Made by a program: the position numbers and the translations under genes. The notes under the pieces were generated by a model. It was not told the origin of the DNA and made no database searches. It saw nothing but the letters and a program-made list of their open reading frames with translations. This document shows positions 1-8,013 of a stretch of 64,000 bases of DNA, one piece after another; the stretch's first letter is position 1, and every line of letters begins with the position of its first letter. The stretch spans positions 62,001 to 126,000 of the forward strand of contig NZ_VIUE01000011.1 in the NCBI RefSeq assembly GCF_007828215.1, written 5' to 3'. The stretch is from Pseudomonas sp. SJZ074 (GTDB lineage: Bacteria > Pseudomonadota > Gammaproteobacteria > Pseudomonadales > Pseudomonadaceae).

Positions 1-2
1 TC

Positions 3-254
3 ATGGAGCTGCGCCTGGACGGACTGGTGACCGAAGGCAAGACACCCTTCAACAAACTGCATTTCAACACCTGTTTCGCTGAGATCGAAGCGCTGTTCCA
101 GCGTGCCGGCTATCACAAGCAACTGGATGTGGTGGGTTACCAGGGCCTGTTGTATGCGTTGTACGACCCGGGTCGCTGGGAGGCGGTAGAAGTGTTGCGC
201 TGGTTGAAGGAGTTCACCGAGGCCGCAGCCAGTCCCGCCTCGCTTCCGGCGTGA
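3..254 (+). CDS. Hypothetical protein, possibly the C-terminal part of a longer gene
   Basis: An open frame of 83 codons begins with an ATG two bases into the window, so the true start may lie outside it and no ribosome binding site can be checked. The protein is soluble, rich in aromatic residues, and has two predicted helices around FAEIEALFQRAGYH and RWEAVEVLRWLKEFTE. No signal peptide, membrane segment or catalytic motif is visible. I do not recognise the family. The frame ends nine bases before a possible TTG start of the pseudouridine synthase frame, so co-transcription with that gene is likely. Confidence 0.5.
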   Translation: MELRLDGLVTEGKTPFNKLHFNTCFAEIEALFQRAGYHKQLDVVGYQGLLYALYDPGRWEAVEVLRWLKEFTEAAASPASLPA

Positions 255-325
255 GGTAATCATTGCTGGGCTGGCCTGTGCGACTGTCGGATAATGTTCC
301 CCCGCAAAATGTTCAAGAGTGTTCG

Positions 326-1216
326 ATGTCCGGTTCATCGTTTTCTGCTGCACACCATCAGGCCAGCACTTTGTACCTGCCCCCCGGTTCCTGGCAGACC
401 GTGCTGGAATGCCTGTGCGAGCATTTCAGCGCCATCAGTCGCGAACAGTGGCTGGACCGGATTGCCCGGGGGAGGGTGCTGAACGCAGAGGGCAAGGCGA
501 TCCCTGTCGATTTGCCCTACCGTGAAGGCCTGCGCATTCATTACTTTCGCGAAGTGCCCGACGAGAAGCCGATTCCGGTCGTGGAGTCGATCCTGTACGC
601 GGACGAGCATCTGGTGGTGGCGGACAAACCGCATTTCCTGCCGGTCACCCCGGCGGGGGAATATGTCGAGCAAACCTTGCTGCGACGCTTGATCCGGCGG
701 TTGGACAATCCTCACCTGGTGCCCTTGCACCGGATCGACCGGCATACGGCCGGGCTGGTGCTGTTTTCGGCCAATCCCCACAGCCGATCGGCTTACCAGT
801 CATTGTTCCCGACGCGAAAGATCGAGAAACGCTACCAGGCCATTGCCCGTGCGTTGCCCCAGCTGACCTTTCCACGGGTGCATAGAAGCCGGATGATCGA
901 TGGCGAACCGTTTTTCCGGATGCAAGAAGGACCGGGCGAACCGAATACCGAAACGGCCATCGAGGTGCTGGAAAAGAACGGCGAGTTATGGCGCTATGGC
1001 CTGTCTCCGGTGACCGGGAAGAAGCATCAGTTGCGGGTCCATATGAATGCCCTGGGGGCGGCCATCTGCAACGACCCGTTCTACCCTGACGTGCTCAGGG
1101 ATGTGGAGGATGATTACGCCAACCCTCTTAAACTGCTGGCCCAGGGACTACGTTTCAGCGATCCGGTCACGGGCGAGGAGCGCGTATTCGAAAGTGGTAT
1201 TGCGCTCCAGTGGTAG
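326..1216 (+). CDS. RluA-family RNA pseudouridine synthase
   Basis: Likely isomerises a uridine of rRNA or tRNA to pseudouridine in the cytoplasm. The RluA-family catalytic motif is present as HRIDRHTAGL, with the catalytic Asp after HRI, near the middle of the protein. It is followed by a KRYQAIA segment and, later, a GKKHQLRVHM segment typical of the family. There is no clear N-terminal S4 domain like that of RluC/RluD, although residues before VDLPY could be a diverged one. I chose the ATG at 326 (AAGAG seven bases upstream). The frame stays open to a TTG at 263, which has a GAGG upstream, so a 21-residue longer product is possible. A bidirectional terminator follows. The specific RNA target cannot be told from sequence. 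Confidence 0.85.
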   Translation: MSGSSFSAAHHQASTLYLPPGSWQTVLECLCEHFSAISREQWLDRIARGRVLNAEGKAIPVDLPYREGLRIHYFREVPDEKPIPVVESILYADEHLVVADKPHFLPVTPAGEYVEQTLLRRLIRRLDNPHLVPLHRIDRHTAGLVLFSANPHSRSAYQSLFPTRKIEKRYQAIARALPQLTFPRVHRSRMIDGEPFFRMQEGPGEPNTETAIEVLEKNGELWRYGLSPVTGKKHQLRVHMNALGAAICNDPFYPDVLRDVEDDYANPLKLLAQGLRFSDPVTGEERVFESGIALQW

Positions 1217-1238
1217 CTACGGCTTTCGAGCAGGCATC

Positions 1239-1275
1239 AAAAAGCCCGCAATGTTGTTGCATTGCGGGCTTTTTT
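1239..1275. terminator. Bidirectional intrinsic terminator
   Basis: The stem AAAAAGCCCGCAAT / ATTGCGGGCTTTTT has an 8-base loop and A/T runs on both sides. It sits between the 3' end of the pseudouridine synthase gene (+) and the 3' end of the convergent lipoprotein gene (-), so it can serve both. Confidence 0.9.
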
Positions 1276-1298
1276 ATATCGGGTTGCGACGTCAGAGC

Positions 1299-1520
1299 TT
1301 ACAGATCTTTAACGGTGCGAACCTGATCCTTGTTCACGCGGGTATGCTTGCCGTCCAGTTGTTCGAACTCGTAGAAGCCGGTGTCTTCATCATACTGGGG
1401 GGTGTCGACGGCCTGGATTTCGCGACCGTCATTCAAGGTAATCACTGTAGGCGATGCGCACCCGGCAAGAGTGGCGAGGCCCAGTGCGAGCATGAAAGTG
1501 GCGAGGGTCCGTTGTGTCAT
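1299..1520 (-). CDS. YgdI/YgdR-type small lipoprotein
   Basis: A 73-residue protein with a lipoprotein signal: a short basic N-terminus, a hydrophobic stretch TLATFMLALGLATLAGC, and the lipobox LAGC with Ser at +3 of the mature protein. The mature part (TVITLNDGREIQA...DQVRTVKDL) is the compact SH3-like fold of the YgdI/YgdR family, whose function is unknown. The start at 1520 has a GGAG element upstream; the frame extends 19 codons further, but that would bury the signal peptide. It is likely transcribed alone and ends at the shared terminator. Confidence 0.85.
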   Translation of the reverse strand: MTQRTLATFMLALGLATLAGCASPTVITLNDGREIQAVDTPQYDEDTGFYEFEQLDGKHTRVNKDQVRTVKDL

Positions 1521-1590
1521 GGTGTTTCTCCGAAATGAATTCTTCAGGTTACTGACCTTCAGACGTATACATTGCACGCAAGTTCCTGGC

Positions 1591-1645
1591 TAGGGGCCTG
1601 TACGGTTAATTCGAGTAAACGAATTAGCCACACAGGCCACTAGTG
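1591..1645. repeat. CTAG-type palindrome, copy A
   Basis: Imperfect inverted repeat: GGCCTGTACGGTTAATTCG (1595-1613) against CGAATTAGCCACACAGGCC (1620-1638), 16 of 19 positions matched, bounded by CTAG on the left and ACTAGTG on the right. It covers the mobA stop codon and its last few codons. Related half-sites occur at 4062 and 11269-11335. Not a family I can name. Confidence 0.7.
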
Positions 1646-2235
1646 CCTTTATGTCGCGTCAGCAGTTCCGGTGTATTCAGGTTCGCCAGCCGGGGATCGT
1701 CGGCCGGGCATTGCAGCGCAACGGCGTGCAGCGTGCGCATGATGCGGCCGGGGCTGCGTTCGCCTTCGCTCCAGGCCTTATCGAACGCCGCTGTCAGGGC
1801 CAGTGGGATGACGCACAACAGCGGTTCCCAATGTTCGCCGTGGCGTACCATCAGCGGCACATGGGGATGCTGGCTGGCCATTGCGCGCATGCTGTCGAGA
1901 AGATTGGAATCGATCTGCGGTACATCGCACGGCAGCACCAGCAAATACGGGTGCCTTGCGGCCTTGAGGCCGGCCCGGATACCTGCCAGGGGGCCGGGGT
2001 AATCACCTTCATCGTCATGCACCAAACGATCGGCATACAGCGCATAGCGGTCAGGGTTGCGGTTGCAGGAGATGATCAGGTCATCGCTCAATGCGCGGGT
2101 CTTGCGATGAAGGTGGGCGATCAACGGTTCGCCCTGCCATTCCACCAGACCCTTGTCCTGCCCACCCATGCGTTGTCCGCGGCCACCGGCCAGCAGCAGG
2201 ATGGAGCAAGGTGGTAGCGCAGTGTTCGAGGTCAT
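1624..2235 (-). CDS. mobA: Molybdenum cofactor guanylyltransferase MobA
   Basis: Transfers GMP from GTP to molybdopterin to make the guanine dinucleotide (bis-MGD) cofactor used by enzymes such as the nitrate reductase encoded at 30.7 kb. The nucleotide-binding signature [17 protein letters not shown] lies at residues 14-30, and the Mg-binding region follows at LVLPCDVP. Length (203 residues) is normal. It is divergent from moaB with a short shared promoter region (2236-2314). The last codons and stop lie inside a CTAG palindrome, so the final residues may not be ancestral. Confidence 0.95.
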   Translation of the reverse strand: MTSNTALPPCSILLLAGGRGQRMGGQDKGLVEWQGEPLIAHLHRKTRALSDDLIISCNRNPDRYALYADRLVHDDEGDYPGPLAGIRAGLKAARHPYLLVLPCDVPQIDSNLLDSMRAMASQHPHVPLMVRHGEHWEPLLCVIPLALTAAFDKAWSEGERSPGRIMRTLHAVALQCPADDPRLANLNTPELLTRHKGTSGLCG

Positions 2236-2314
2236 GGGTGTGTCTCCGCACAGGCGAAAAAATCAAGCGCTGTGATATAACACCGGGCTGTTCTCCCTAC
2301 AACTGGACGAGCCT

Positions 2315-2854
2315 ATGAAAGCCAAGGCTGATGTACCTTTCGTGCCGCTCAATATCGCGGTGCTGACAGTCAGTGATACCCGTACCCTGGAAACCGATAC
2401 GTCCGGGCAGGTCTTCGTCGATCGACTCGGCGCGGCCGGGCATAACCTGGCGGCGCGGGTGCTGCTCAAAGATGATCTGTACAAGATTCGGGCCCAGGTG
2501 GCGACCTGGATTGCCGATGAGGTGGTCCAGGTGGTACTGATCACCGGTGGCACCGGCTTTACCGGCCGTGACAGCACGCCAGAAGCGGTCGCGTGCCTGC
2601 TGGATAAGCAGGTCGACGGTTTTGGTGAGTTGTTCCGGCAGATTTCCGTGGCCGACATCGGTACCTCCACCGTTCAGTCCCGAGCGCTGGCGGGGCTGGC
2701 CAACGGCACGCTGGTGTGCTGTTTGCCGGGATCTACCAACGCCGTGCGCACCGGCTGGGACGGGATTCTCGCGGAACAGCTGGATGCGCGGCATCGCCCG
2801 TGTAACTTCGTGGCCCATCTGAAACAGGCGGCTCCTTGTGAATCCCGTGGGTAA
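2315..2854 (+). CDS. moaB: Molybdenum cofactor biosynthesis protein MoaB
   Basis: Molybdopterin adenylyltransferase of the MoaB/Mog fold: it adenylates molybdopterin before metal insertion. The N-terminal VLTVSDTRT and the ITGGTGFTGRDSTPEA loop are family signatures; the latter is the ligand-binding GTG loop with an Asp important for catalysis. Length (179 residues) is normal. It overlaps the start of moeA by 17 bases, indicating translational coupling. Confidence 0.95.
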   Translation: MKAKADVPFVPLNIAVLTVSDTRTLETDTSGQVFVDRLGAAGHNLAARVLLKDDLYKIRAQVATWIADEVVQVVLITGGTGFTGRDSTPEAVACLLDKQVDGFGELFRQISVADIGTSTVQSRALAGLANGTLVCCLPGSTNAVRTGWDGILAEQLDARHRPCNFVAHLKQAAPCESRG

Positions 2855-4064
2855 ACCTGGCAAGACCGGCGCCTTGATGGCTGTCGAGGTTGCATTGGAG
2901 CGCCTGCTGGCAATGGCGGCGACCACACCGGTGACCCAGCGTGAGCGGCTGCCGCTGGCCGAGGCGCAAGGGCGGGTGTTGGCGCAGGATCTGGTGTCGA
3001 CCCTGGATCTGCCGCCGTGGCCCAACAGCGCCATGGACGGTTATGCGCTGTGGCGGGCTGACTGGAAAGGTGAACCGATGGTGGTCAGCCAGCGGATTTT
3101 CGCCGGGCAAGCTCCGCAACCGCTGGCCGCTGGGACCTGCGCGCGGATCTTTACCGGGGCACCTGTTCCCGCTGGAGCCGACTGCGTGGAAATGCAGGAA
3201 AACGTCCTGGTTGAAAGCGACCAGCGAGTACGGTTTACCGAGCCCTTGGCCAGTGGACAGAACATCCGTCCTCAAGGGCAGGAAACCACTGCTGGCGAAC
3301 AGGTGCTGGCTGCCGGTACTCGCTTGGGACCGATCGAGCTGGGCCTGGCCGCTTCCCTGGGTTGTGCATCCCTGGACGTGATACGCAAGGTCCGGGTTGC
3401 GGTCCTGTCCACCGGTGATGAACTGGTCGAGCCCGGCCAGCCACTGGGCCCTGGCCAGATCTATAACAGCAACCGGGTACTGCTCTGTGGCTGGTTGCAG
3501 CGCCTGGGCTGTGAAGTGGTCGACGCAGGTATCCTGCCGGACGACTTGCCCACCACCCGGACCCGCTTGGGCCAGCTGTCGGATGTTGATCTGATCCTGT
3601 CCACTGGTGGTGTATCGGTCGGGGAGGCTGATTTCCTGGGCGTCGTGCTGCGCGAGGAAGGTGAGCTGACACTCTGGAAGCTCGCCATCAAACCCGGGAA
3701 GCCGCTAACGGTTGGGCACTTGCGCGGCGTGCCGGTCATAGGCTTACCTGGAAACCCCGCCTCGACACTGGTGACGTTTGCGTTGCTGGCCAGGCCTTAC
3801 CTGCTGCGGCGCCAAGGCGTTCAGTCTGTGGCGCCGCTCAGGTTCAAGGTGCCGGCTGGGTTCGTCTGGGCCAAAGCCGGCAGTCGGCGAGAATATCTGC
3901 GAGGCCGCATGGACAGCGGCCGGGCAATTATCTACCGGAATCAGAGCTCTGGGGTGCTGCGCAGTGCGGCCTGGGCTGAAGGTCTGGTCGAAGTGCTCGA
4001 GGGGCAGACGTTGGTCGAGGGCGACGAAGTGAGTTTCATCCCCTTGAGCGAGCTCCTGGACTAG
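2838..4064 (+). CDS. moeA: Molybdopterin molybdenumtransferase MoeA
   Basis: Inserts molybdate into adenylated molybdopterin. Visible motifs are the domain-III signatures LSTGDELVEPG (about residue 190), LSTGGVSVGEAD (about 253) and GLPGNPAST (about 301). Length (408) is normal. The GTG at 2838 overlaps moaB; an ATG at 2877 gives a 395-residue alternative, and I cannot decide from sequence alone. The stop codon TAG is the centre of an ACTAGTGGCCTGT repeat half-site. Confidence 0.94.
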   Translation: MNPVGKPGKTGALMAVEVALERLLAMAATTPVTQRERLPLAEAQGRVLAQDLVSTLDLPPWPNSAMDGYALWRADWKGEPMVVSQRIFAGQAPQPLAAGTCARIFTGAPVPAGADCVEMQENVLVESDQRVRFTEPLASGQNIRPQGQETTAGEQVLAAGTRLGPIELGLAASLGCASLDVIRKVRVAVLSTGDELVEPGQPLGPGQIYNSNRVLLCGWLQRLGCEVVDAGILPDDLPTTRTRLGQLSDVDLILSTGGVSVGEADFLGVVLREEGELTLWKLAIKPGKPLTVGHLRGVPVIGLPGNPASTLVTFALLARPYLLRRQGVQSVAPLRFKVPAGFVWAKAGSRREYLRGRMDSGRAIIYRNQSSGVLRSAAWAEGLVEVLEGQTLVEGDEVSFIPLSELLD

Positions 4065-4152
4065 TGGCCTGTCTCGCAAATACCTTTTTTTGACGACAGC
4101 TTTCGTGGTAACCGACGTCATCAGAGACAAACGGTATTTGTGAGGCGGAACA
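4061..4152. repeat. CTAG-type palindrome, copy B
   Basis: ACTAGTGGCCTGTCTCGC then AAATACC at the left, and GGTATTTGTGAGG near 4133-4145 at the right. The inner arms TCTCGCAAATACC and its counterpart match at 11 of 13 positions, separated by a long loop. The moeA stop codon lies in the left arm. It shares its left half-site with the copies at 1591 and 11269. Confidence 0.6.
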
Positions 4153-4207
4153 CCACCTCTGCAGGCGGTGTACTCCCTGTTCAAATCGATGGTTGCCTCC
4201 ATCGCTT

Positions 4208-4528
4208 TTATCGCGACAGCAGCATCACCAGTTGATCGAAGCGGCTGTTCGCGACCCAGCCCAGGAGGCCGACGATCACCGCCGCTGCACCGGCCGAATA
4301 GGCCAGTCTGTGACGGATCACCTTCACATCGGTACGGATTTCATCCATGTCTCGACGGATGTATTTAAGGTGGGTTTCCAGTTCAACGACGCGCGGTTCC
4401 AAATCAATTCCTCCAACGGGATTACTGCAACTTTTGCATTCGTTCTGAGCATCGGTCCGCTCGCCCCCGATAGGTGCGAATTGACGAGGCGACAGTTTGT
4501 ATTCATGGCTATGCATGGGACGCTTCAT
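4208..4528 (-). CDS. Small hypothetical protein with C-terminal membrane anchor
   Basis: A 106-residue protein with a hydrophilic N-terminal half containing a lone CKSC pair, then a charged heptad region RVVELETHLKYIRRDMDEIR likely to form a coiled coil, then one membrane segment YSAGAAAVIVGLLGWVA near the C-terminus. This layout resembles phage XhlA-type hemolysin/holin-associated proteins, but the similarity is only in design and I see no phage neighbours. The start is uncertain: ATGs at 4528 and 4516 both have AAAGGG at poor spacing, and the frame is open to 4651. It stands alone between moeA and the lipid kinase. Confidence 0.55.
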   Translation of the reverse strand: MKRPMHSHEYKLSPRQFAPIGGERTDAQNECKSCSNPVGGIDLEPRVVELETHLKYIRRDMDEIRTDVKVIRHRLAYSAGAAAVIVGLLGWVANSRFDQLVMLLSR

Positions 4529-4853
4529 CCCTTTGGCCACAACTGTTCGAACCACTGATCCGTCCCTTGCGGGCCGTGACGTATCCATCCATGGGTTAGC
4601 ACATCCTTGTGTAATGAGTGTTTTTATCGGTCCAGCACAACAGAATGCCAAGGTGTCTCAATACGGTTGGAGGGTCAATTGAGCTGATTCGCCAAGTCTT
4701 GTAAGAAAACTCTTTGAGTGCAGAGGCATCGTTCCAGTGGGCCGACTGGCCATCCATCCGGGGGGCTTTCTCAATTAAAATTGACGCGGCGAGGGCTTTT
4801 TCAGCCGAATGCGCGGTCCCATTCCTGGAACCTTCCAATGACGGAGATAAGGG

Positions 4854-5771
4854 ATGAGCAAGGGCAAGGCGCTATTGATTTTGCATGGCAAGCAAGCGCT
4901 CAACGAAGAGGTTCGCGCCGCTGTGATGCTCAGGCGCAAGCAGGGCTGGGACCTGGCGGTACGGGTGACCTGGGAGGCGGGCGATGCCCGGCGGTGCGTC
5001 GAAGAGGCGCTGGAGGCCGGTTATACGCGGCTGATCGCCGGCGGCGGTGACGGAACCTTGCGAGATATCGCCGAAGCGATGGCCCTCAGCGCCAGCGATG
5101 CCAGCCTGGTGCTGCTGCCCCTGGGGACTGCCAATGATTTTGCCAGGGCGGTCGGGGTCCCGCTGGAACCGGATCGAGCCCTGGATCTGCTGGACCTTGA
5201 ACCGCAACCCATCGATCTGGGGGAGGTCGGTGGACGGATTTTCCTCAACATGGCCACGGGCGGTTTCGGCAGCCAGGTGACGGCGAATACTTCCGAAGAC
5301 CTTAAAAAGGTGTTGGGAGGCGCTGCTTACCTGTTTACCGGACTCACGCGCTTCAGTGAATTGAGCGCGGCCTATGGTGAATTGCAGGGGCCGGGATTCA
5401 GCTGGCAGGGCGATCTGCTGGCGTTGGGCATCGGTAATGGTCGGCAGGCCGGAGGAGGCCATGAGTTGTGTCCGCAGGCATTGGTCGATGACGGATTGCT
5501 GGACATCAGTATCCTGCCGGCGCCCCAGGAAGTGGTCGGCACGCTGAAAGACTTGCTGGCCGGTGGCCTGGGTATCGACAACATGTTCGTGCGTGCACGC
5601 TTGCCATGGGTGGAGATCAAGGTGGCCCAGGGTCTGGATATCAATCTGGATGGCGAGCCCTTGCAGGTCGACAGCCTGCGGTTCACGGTGCGTCCGAAAG
5701 CGCTGCGAGTACACCTGCCACCTGATTCGCCCTTGCTGGTTGCCTCTCCGGCGCTCAATCGTCCAGGCTGA
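4854..5771 (+). CDS. yegS: YegS-type lipid kinase
   Basis: A member of the diacylglycerol/sphingosine kinase superfamily that phosphorylates lipid substrates such as phosphatidylglycerol at the inner membrane surface. The catalytic nucleotide-binding motif GGGDGTLRDIAEAM lies at about residues 63-76, followed by LPLGTANDFARA, both hallmarks of the DAGK catalytic domain. The C-terminal beta-sandwich carries LDINLDGEPLQ. 305 residues is the family length. The AGATAAGGG before the start serves as ribosome binding site. Its 3' end overlaps the convergent response-regulator gene by 17 bases. Confidence 0.9.
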   Translation: MSKGKALLILHGKQALNEEVRAAVMLRRKQGWDLAVRVTWEAGDARRCVEEALEAGYTRLIAGGGDGTLRDIAEAMALSASDASLVLLPLGTANDFARAVGVPLEPDRALDLLDLEPQPIDLGEVGGRIFLNMATGGFGSQVTANTSEDLKKVLGGAAYLFTGLTRFSELSAAYGELQGPGFSWQGDLLALGIGNGRQAGGGHELCPQALVDDGLLDISILPAPQEVVGTLKDLLAGGLGIDNMFVRARLPWVEIKVAQGLDINLDGEPLQVDSLRFTVRPKALRVHLPPDSPLLVASPALNRPG

Positions 5772-6417
5772 TGATTTGCTCGCGCACGGCGAAAAGTACC
5801 AGCCCGGCCACGTCATGGATCTGCAGGCGCTTCATGATCTGGGCCCGGTGGGTTTCTACGGTCTTGATGCTCAGGCTCAGGCCATTGGCAATTTCGCGAG
5901 TGGATTTGCCCCGCACGATCAGTCGCAGTATTTCCAGCTGGCGTGCCGTCAGATTGTGGGTCTGGACAGGGGAGGGTTGATGTTTCTGCTGGGTGCGGGT
6001 CAAGGCCTGGTTGATCACTGTATGAGCGATGGCTGGGCTCAGGTAGTGTTCATCGTTACGTAGTGCGTTCAGGGCGTGCTCCAGCTCGGTGGCCGTCGTG
6101 TCCTTGAGCAGATACCCATGGGCACCGGACTCAAGCGCCTGCATGATCAGCGCCGGGTCGGTGTGCATCGACAGGATCAGTACCTTGCTGCGTGGCCGTA
6201 CCTGCTTGAGTTCGCGCAGGGCGTCCAGGCCGCTGGTGTTCTTCATGGTGATGTCCAGCAACACGATATCGGGGTCCAGTCGTTCGACCAAGGCCCGCAG
6301 TTGTGCACCGTCACTGGCTTCACCGATGACGGCATAGCCGGGCAGATCCGTTATCAGTGCGCGCACGCCGGCGCGGATCAGTGAGTGGTCATCTACCAGG
6401 AGCAAATTACAAGTCAA
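5755..6417 (-). CDS. NarL/FixJ-family response regulator
   Basis: Receiver domain with LLVDDHSLIRAG acidic pocket, phospho-acceptor Asp in IVLLDITMKNTSG (about residue 54) and the conserved Lys in LLKDTTATEL, followed by a LuxR-type helix-turn-helix (LTARQLEILRLIVRGKSTREIANGLSLSIKTVETHR). The start is a TTG whose bases overlap the stop of the upstream histidine kinase (TTGA), so the two are translationally coupled. The target genes are not evident. The protein is 220 residues, normal for the family. Confidence 0.88.
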   Translation of the reverse strand: MTCNLLLVDDHSLIRAGVRALITDLPGYAVIGEASDGAQLRALVERLDPDIVLLDITMKNTSGLDALRELKQVRPRSKVLILSMHTDPALIMQALESGAHGYLLKDTTATELEHALNALRNDEHYLSPAIAHTVINQALTRTQQKHQPSPVQTHNLTARQLEILRLIVRGKSTREIANGLSLSIKTVETHRAQIMKRLQIHDVAGLVLFAVREQIISLDD

Positions 6418-7307
6418 TGGAGAACCTTATTCTTGTTGGCCCGTGCCAGGGCGCGAGGAGCCCAGGGGAAACGGGCTTCGATATGCGTGCCCTTGCCAGC
6501 TTCACTGATGACTTTCAATGTGCCGCCCAACTGCTCGACTCGCTCTGACATGCCGGCCATGCCGCGTTGACCTTCGCGAGCGGGATGGGGCGCCGGGACG
6601 AACCCATGACCGTCATCGTGGATCAGCAGCAACAGGCCTTCGGGCAGGCGTTGCAGGCGCACCAGCAGATTGTGCGCTTGAGCATGGCGCAGGACGTTGG
6701 TGACCGCTTCCTGGGTGATTCGAAAGGCGGCGACCGTCATTTCCTCCGGGATACCCGTCATGCGCTGCTGGCAGTCGAGGCTCCATTTAACCGGGGTGTT
6801 GGCCAATGTCTTGAGCAAGTGCGCGCGCAGGCTGGCTTCAAGTCCGAGGCTGGTCAACTGCCGGGGGTTGAGAATGGCCGATACGTCGCGGACTTTGTCG
6901 AGGGTCTCATCCAGGGTTTCGCAGAGGATCGAGCACTGCGCTTGCAATTCGTCCGGCAGCCGGCGCTTGAGCCATTCGCTCTGCAGTTTCGCTGCCGTCA
7001 GTAGCTGGCCGATGTCGTCATGCAATTCGCGACTGAGCCGATGGCGTTCGTTTTCCTGGACTTCGAGCAGCCGCTCGGCCAACTCCTGAGGTTGCAGCTT
7101 GATGGATTTTCGCGACGACTGGTACTGGATCAAGACACAGACCAGGGCCGCGATATCCAACACCAGCAAGGCCAATGGCAATGTCTGGGCAAACAGATAG
7201 ATCAGCAGGCAGCCAAGGGTCGAGCAGACGCACAGAAATAGTGTGAACCGGCGGGCGTTTTCTTGGGAGGGTGGCCAGGTGATGAATGAATTGAGGCTGG
7301 CGTGCAT
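6414..7307 (-). CDS. NarX-type sensor histidine kinase
   Basis: Two adjacent hydrophobic segments near the N-terminus (FTLFLCVCSTLGCLLIYLF and LPLALLVLDIAALVCVLI) with almost no periplasmic loop suggest a membrane-embedded or membrane-proximal signal. Then comes a HisKA_3 dimerisation domain with the phospho-acceptor His in RHRLSRELHDDIGQLL and a HATPase domain with DDGHGF and GMAGMSERVEQLGG. It partners the downstream regulator. I chose the ATG at 7307; the frame is open to 7463 but the extra 52 residues look non-coding. No strong Shine-Dalgarno is seen, so the start is uncertain. Confidence 0.85.
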   Translation of the reverse strand: MHASLNSFITWPPSQENARRFTLFLCVCSTLGCLLIYLFAQTLPLALLVLDIAALVCVLIQYQSSRKSIKLQPQELAERLLEVQENERHRLSRELHDDIGQLLTAAKLQSEWLKRRLPDELQAQCSILCETLDETLDKVRDVSAILNPRQLTSLGLEASLRAHLLKTLANTPVKWSLDCQQRMTGIPEEMTVAAFRITQEAVTNVLRHAQAHNLLVRLQRLPEGLLLLIHDDGHGFVPAPHPAREGQRGMAGMSERVEQLGGTLKVISEAGKGTHIEARFPWAPRALARANKNKVLH

Positions 7308-7542
7308 GACGGATGGAGCCACTGAATGTTCGCTGCGGGCGAGCCGGTCAGCACAGGGGACGGCCCGGGTCGGTAAATGGTTCAGGTCGAGGCTGGCTTC
7401 AGATTGATGGCATTTCCTGCTGCTGTTTCGAAGCGCCCGACGCGAGACATAGTACCACTTCATCCATGGTTGGTCGCGCTCGGCATGGCGGTGTGAAAGC
7501 GCCGTGGAGCAGACGCGTCGAGCTGCGCCGGCATCATTGGTA

Positions 7543-8013
7543 TCACGCTTGTTTCTGGGAATAGGAAAGCAGGCTCAGGGGACGTGCCGCAGGCAATACC
7601 TCGCAGGGGCTCTGGCCCACCTGGAGCGCAAAGGCTTCGATCAACGAGGCCTGTTCGCTGTTGTCCAGGCTGAGCTGGCCGGTAGTGGGGTCGACGAGTT
7701 CAAGTTGCCATGCCATCAGCGTGAAGCAGTCCTTCAACGCCTCCAGGGCCTGATCATGCAATTCCATGTGGTTTTGCGCGTGGCTGAGCAAGCCATGGAT
7801 ATGCAGCGAAAACTCCGAAACGGCTTCCAGTGCCAAGGCGTTTGCCTTGTTTGCCAATTTCAGCAGGGAGCTGAGCATGCAATCGATCGCATCCTTGTCG
7901 TTACTGATCAATTGCAGGTGGCTCAGGCATTCCTCCGACTTGGCCAAAAGGGTCTCGGCCTCGGTCAGGAATTCTGGAAAGCGCTGGATCCAGTTCTTAC
8001 GATCGTTCGGCAT
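7543..8013 (-). CDS. Hpt-like four-helix protein lacking the phospho-acceptor His
   Basis: A 156-residue soluble, almost all-helical protein. Its N-terminal part aligns by eye to the Hpt domain of CheA-type proteins: FLTEAETLLAKSEECLSHL corresponds to the first Hpt helix, and AIDCMLSSLLKLANKANAL then EAVSEFSLHIHGLL match the second and third helices. The position of the phosphorylatable His (AAHTLKG in ordinary Hpt domains) is a Leu here and the following KG is AN. So it is probably not a phospho-relay protein but may bind a receiver. Start at 8013 has GGAG upstream; a GTG at 8025 is the alternative. It is divergent from cheV. Confidence 0.6.
   Translation of the reverse strand: MPNDRKNWIQRFPEFLTEAETLLAKSEECLSHLQLISNDKDAIDCMLSSLLKLANKANALALEAVSEFSLHIHGLLSHAQNHMELHDQALEALKDCFTLMAWQLELVDPTTGQLSLDNSEQASLIEAFALQVGQSPCEVLPAARPLSLLSYSQKQA

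Noticed and set aside
263..325. Longer pseudouridine synthase start at TTG 263
   Set aside because: The 21 extra residues look unlike a conserved N-terminus; the ATG at 326 has an acceptable upstream AAGAG. Kept as an alternative only.
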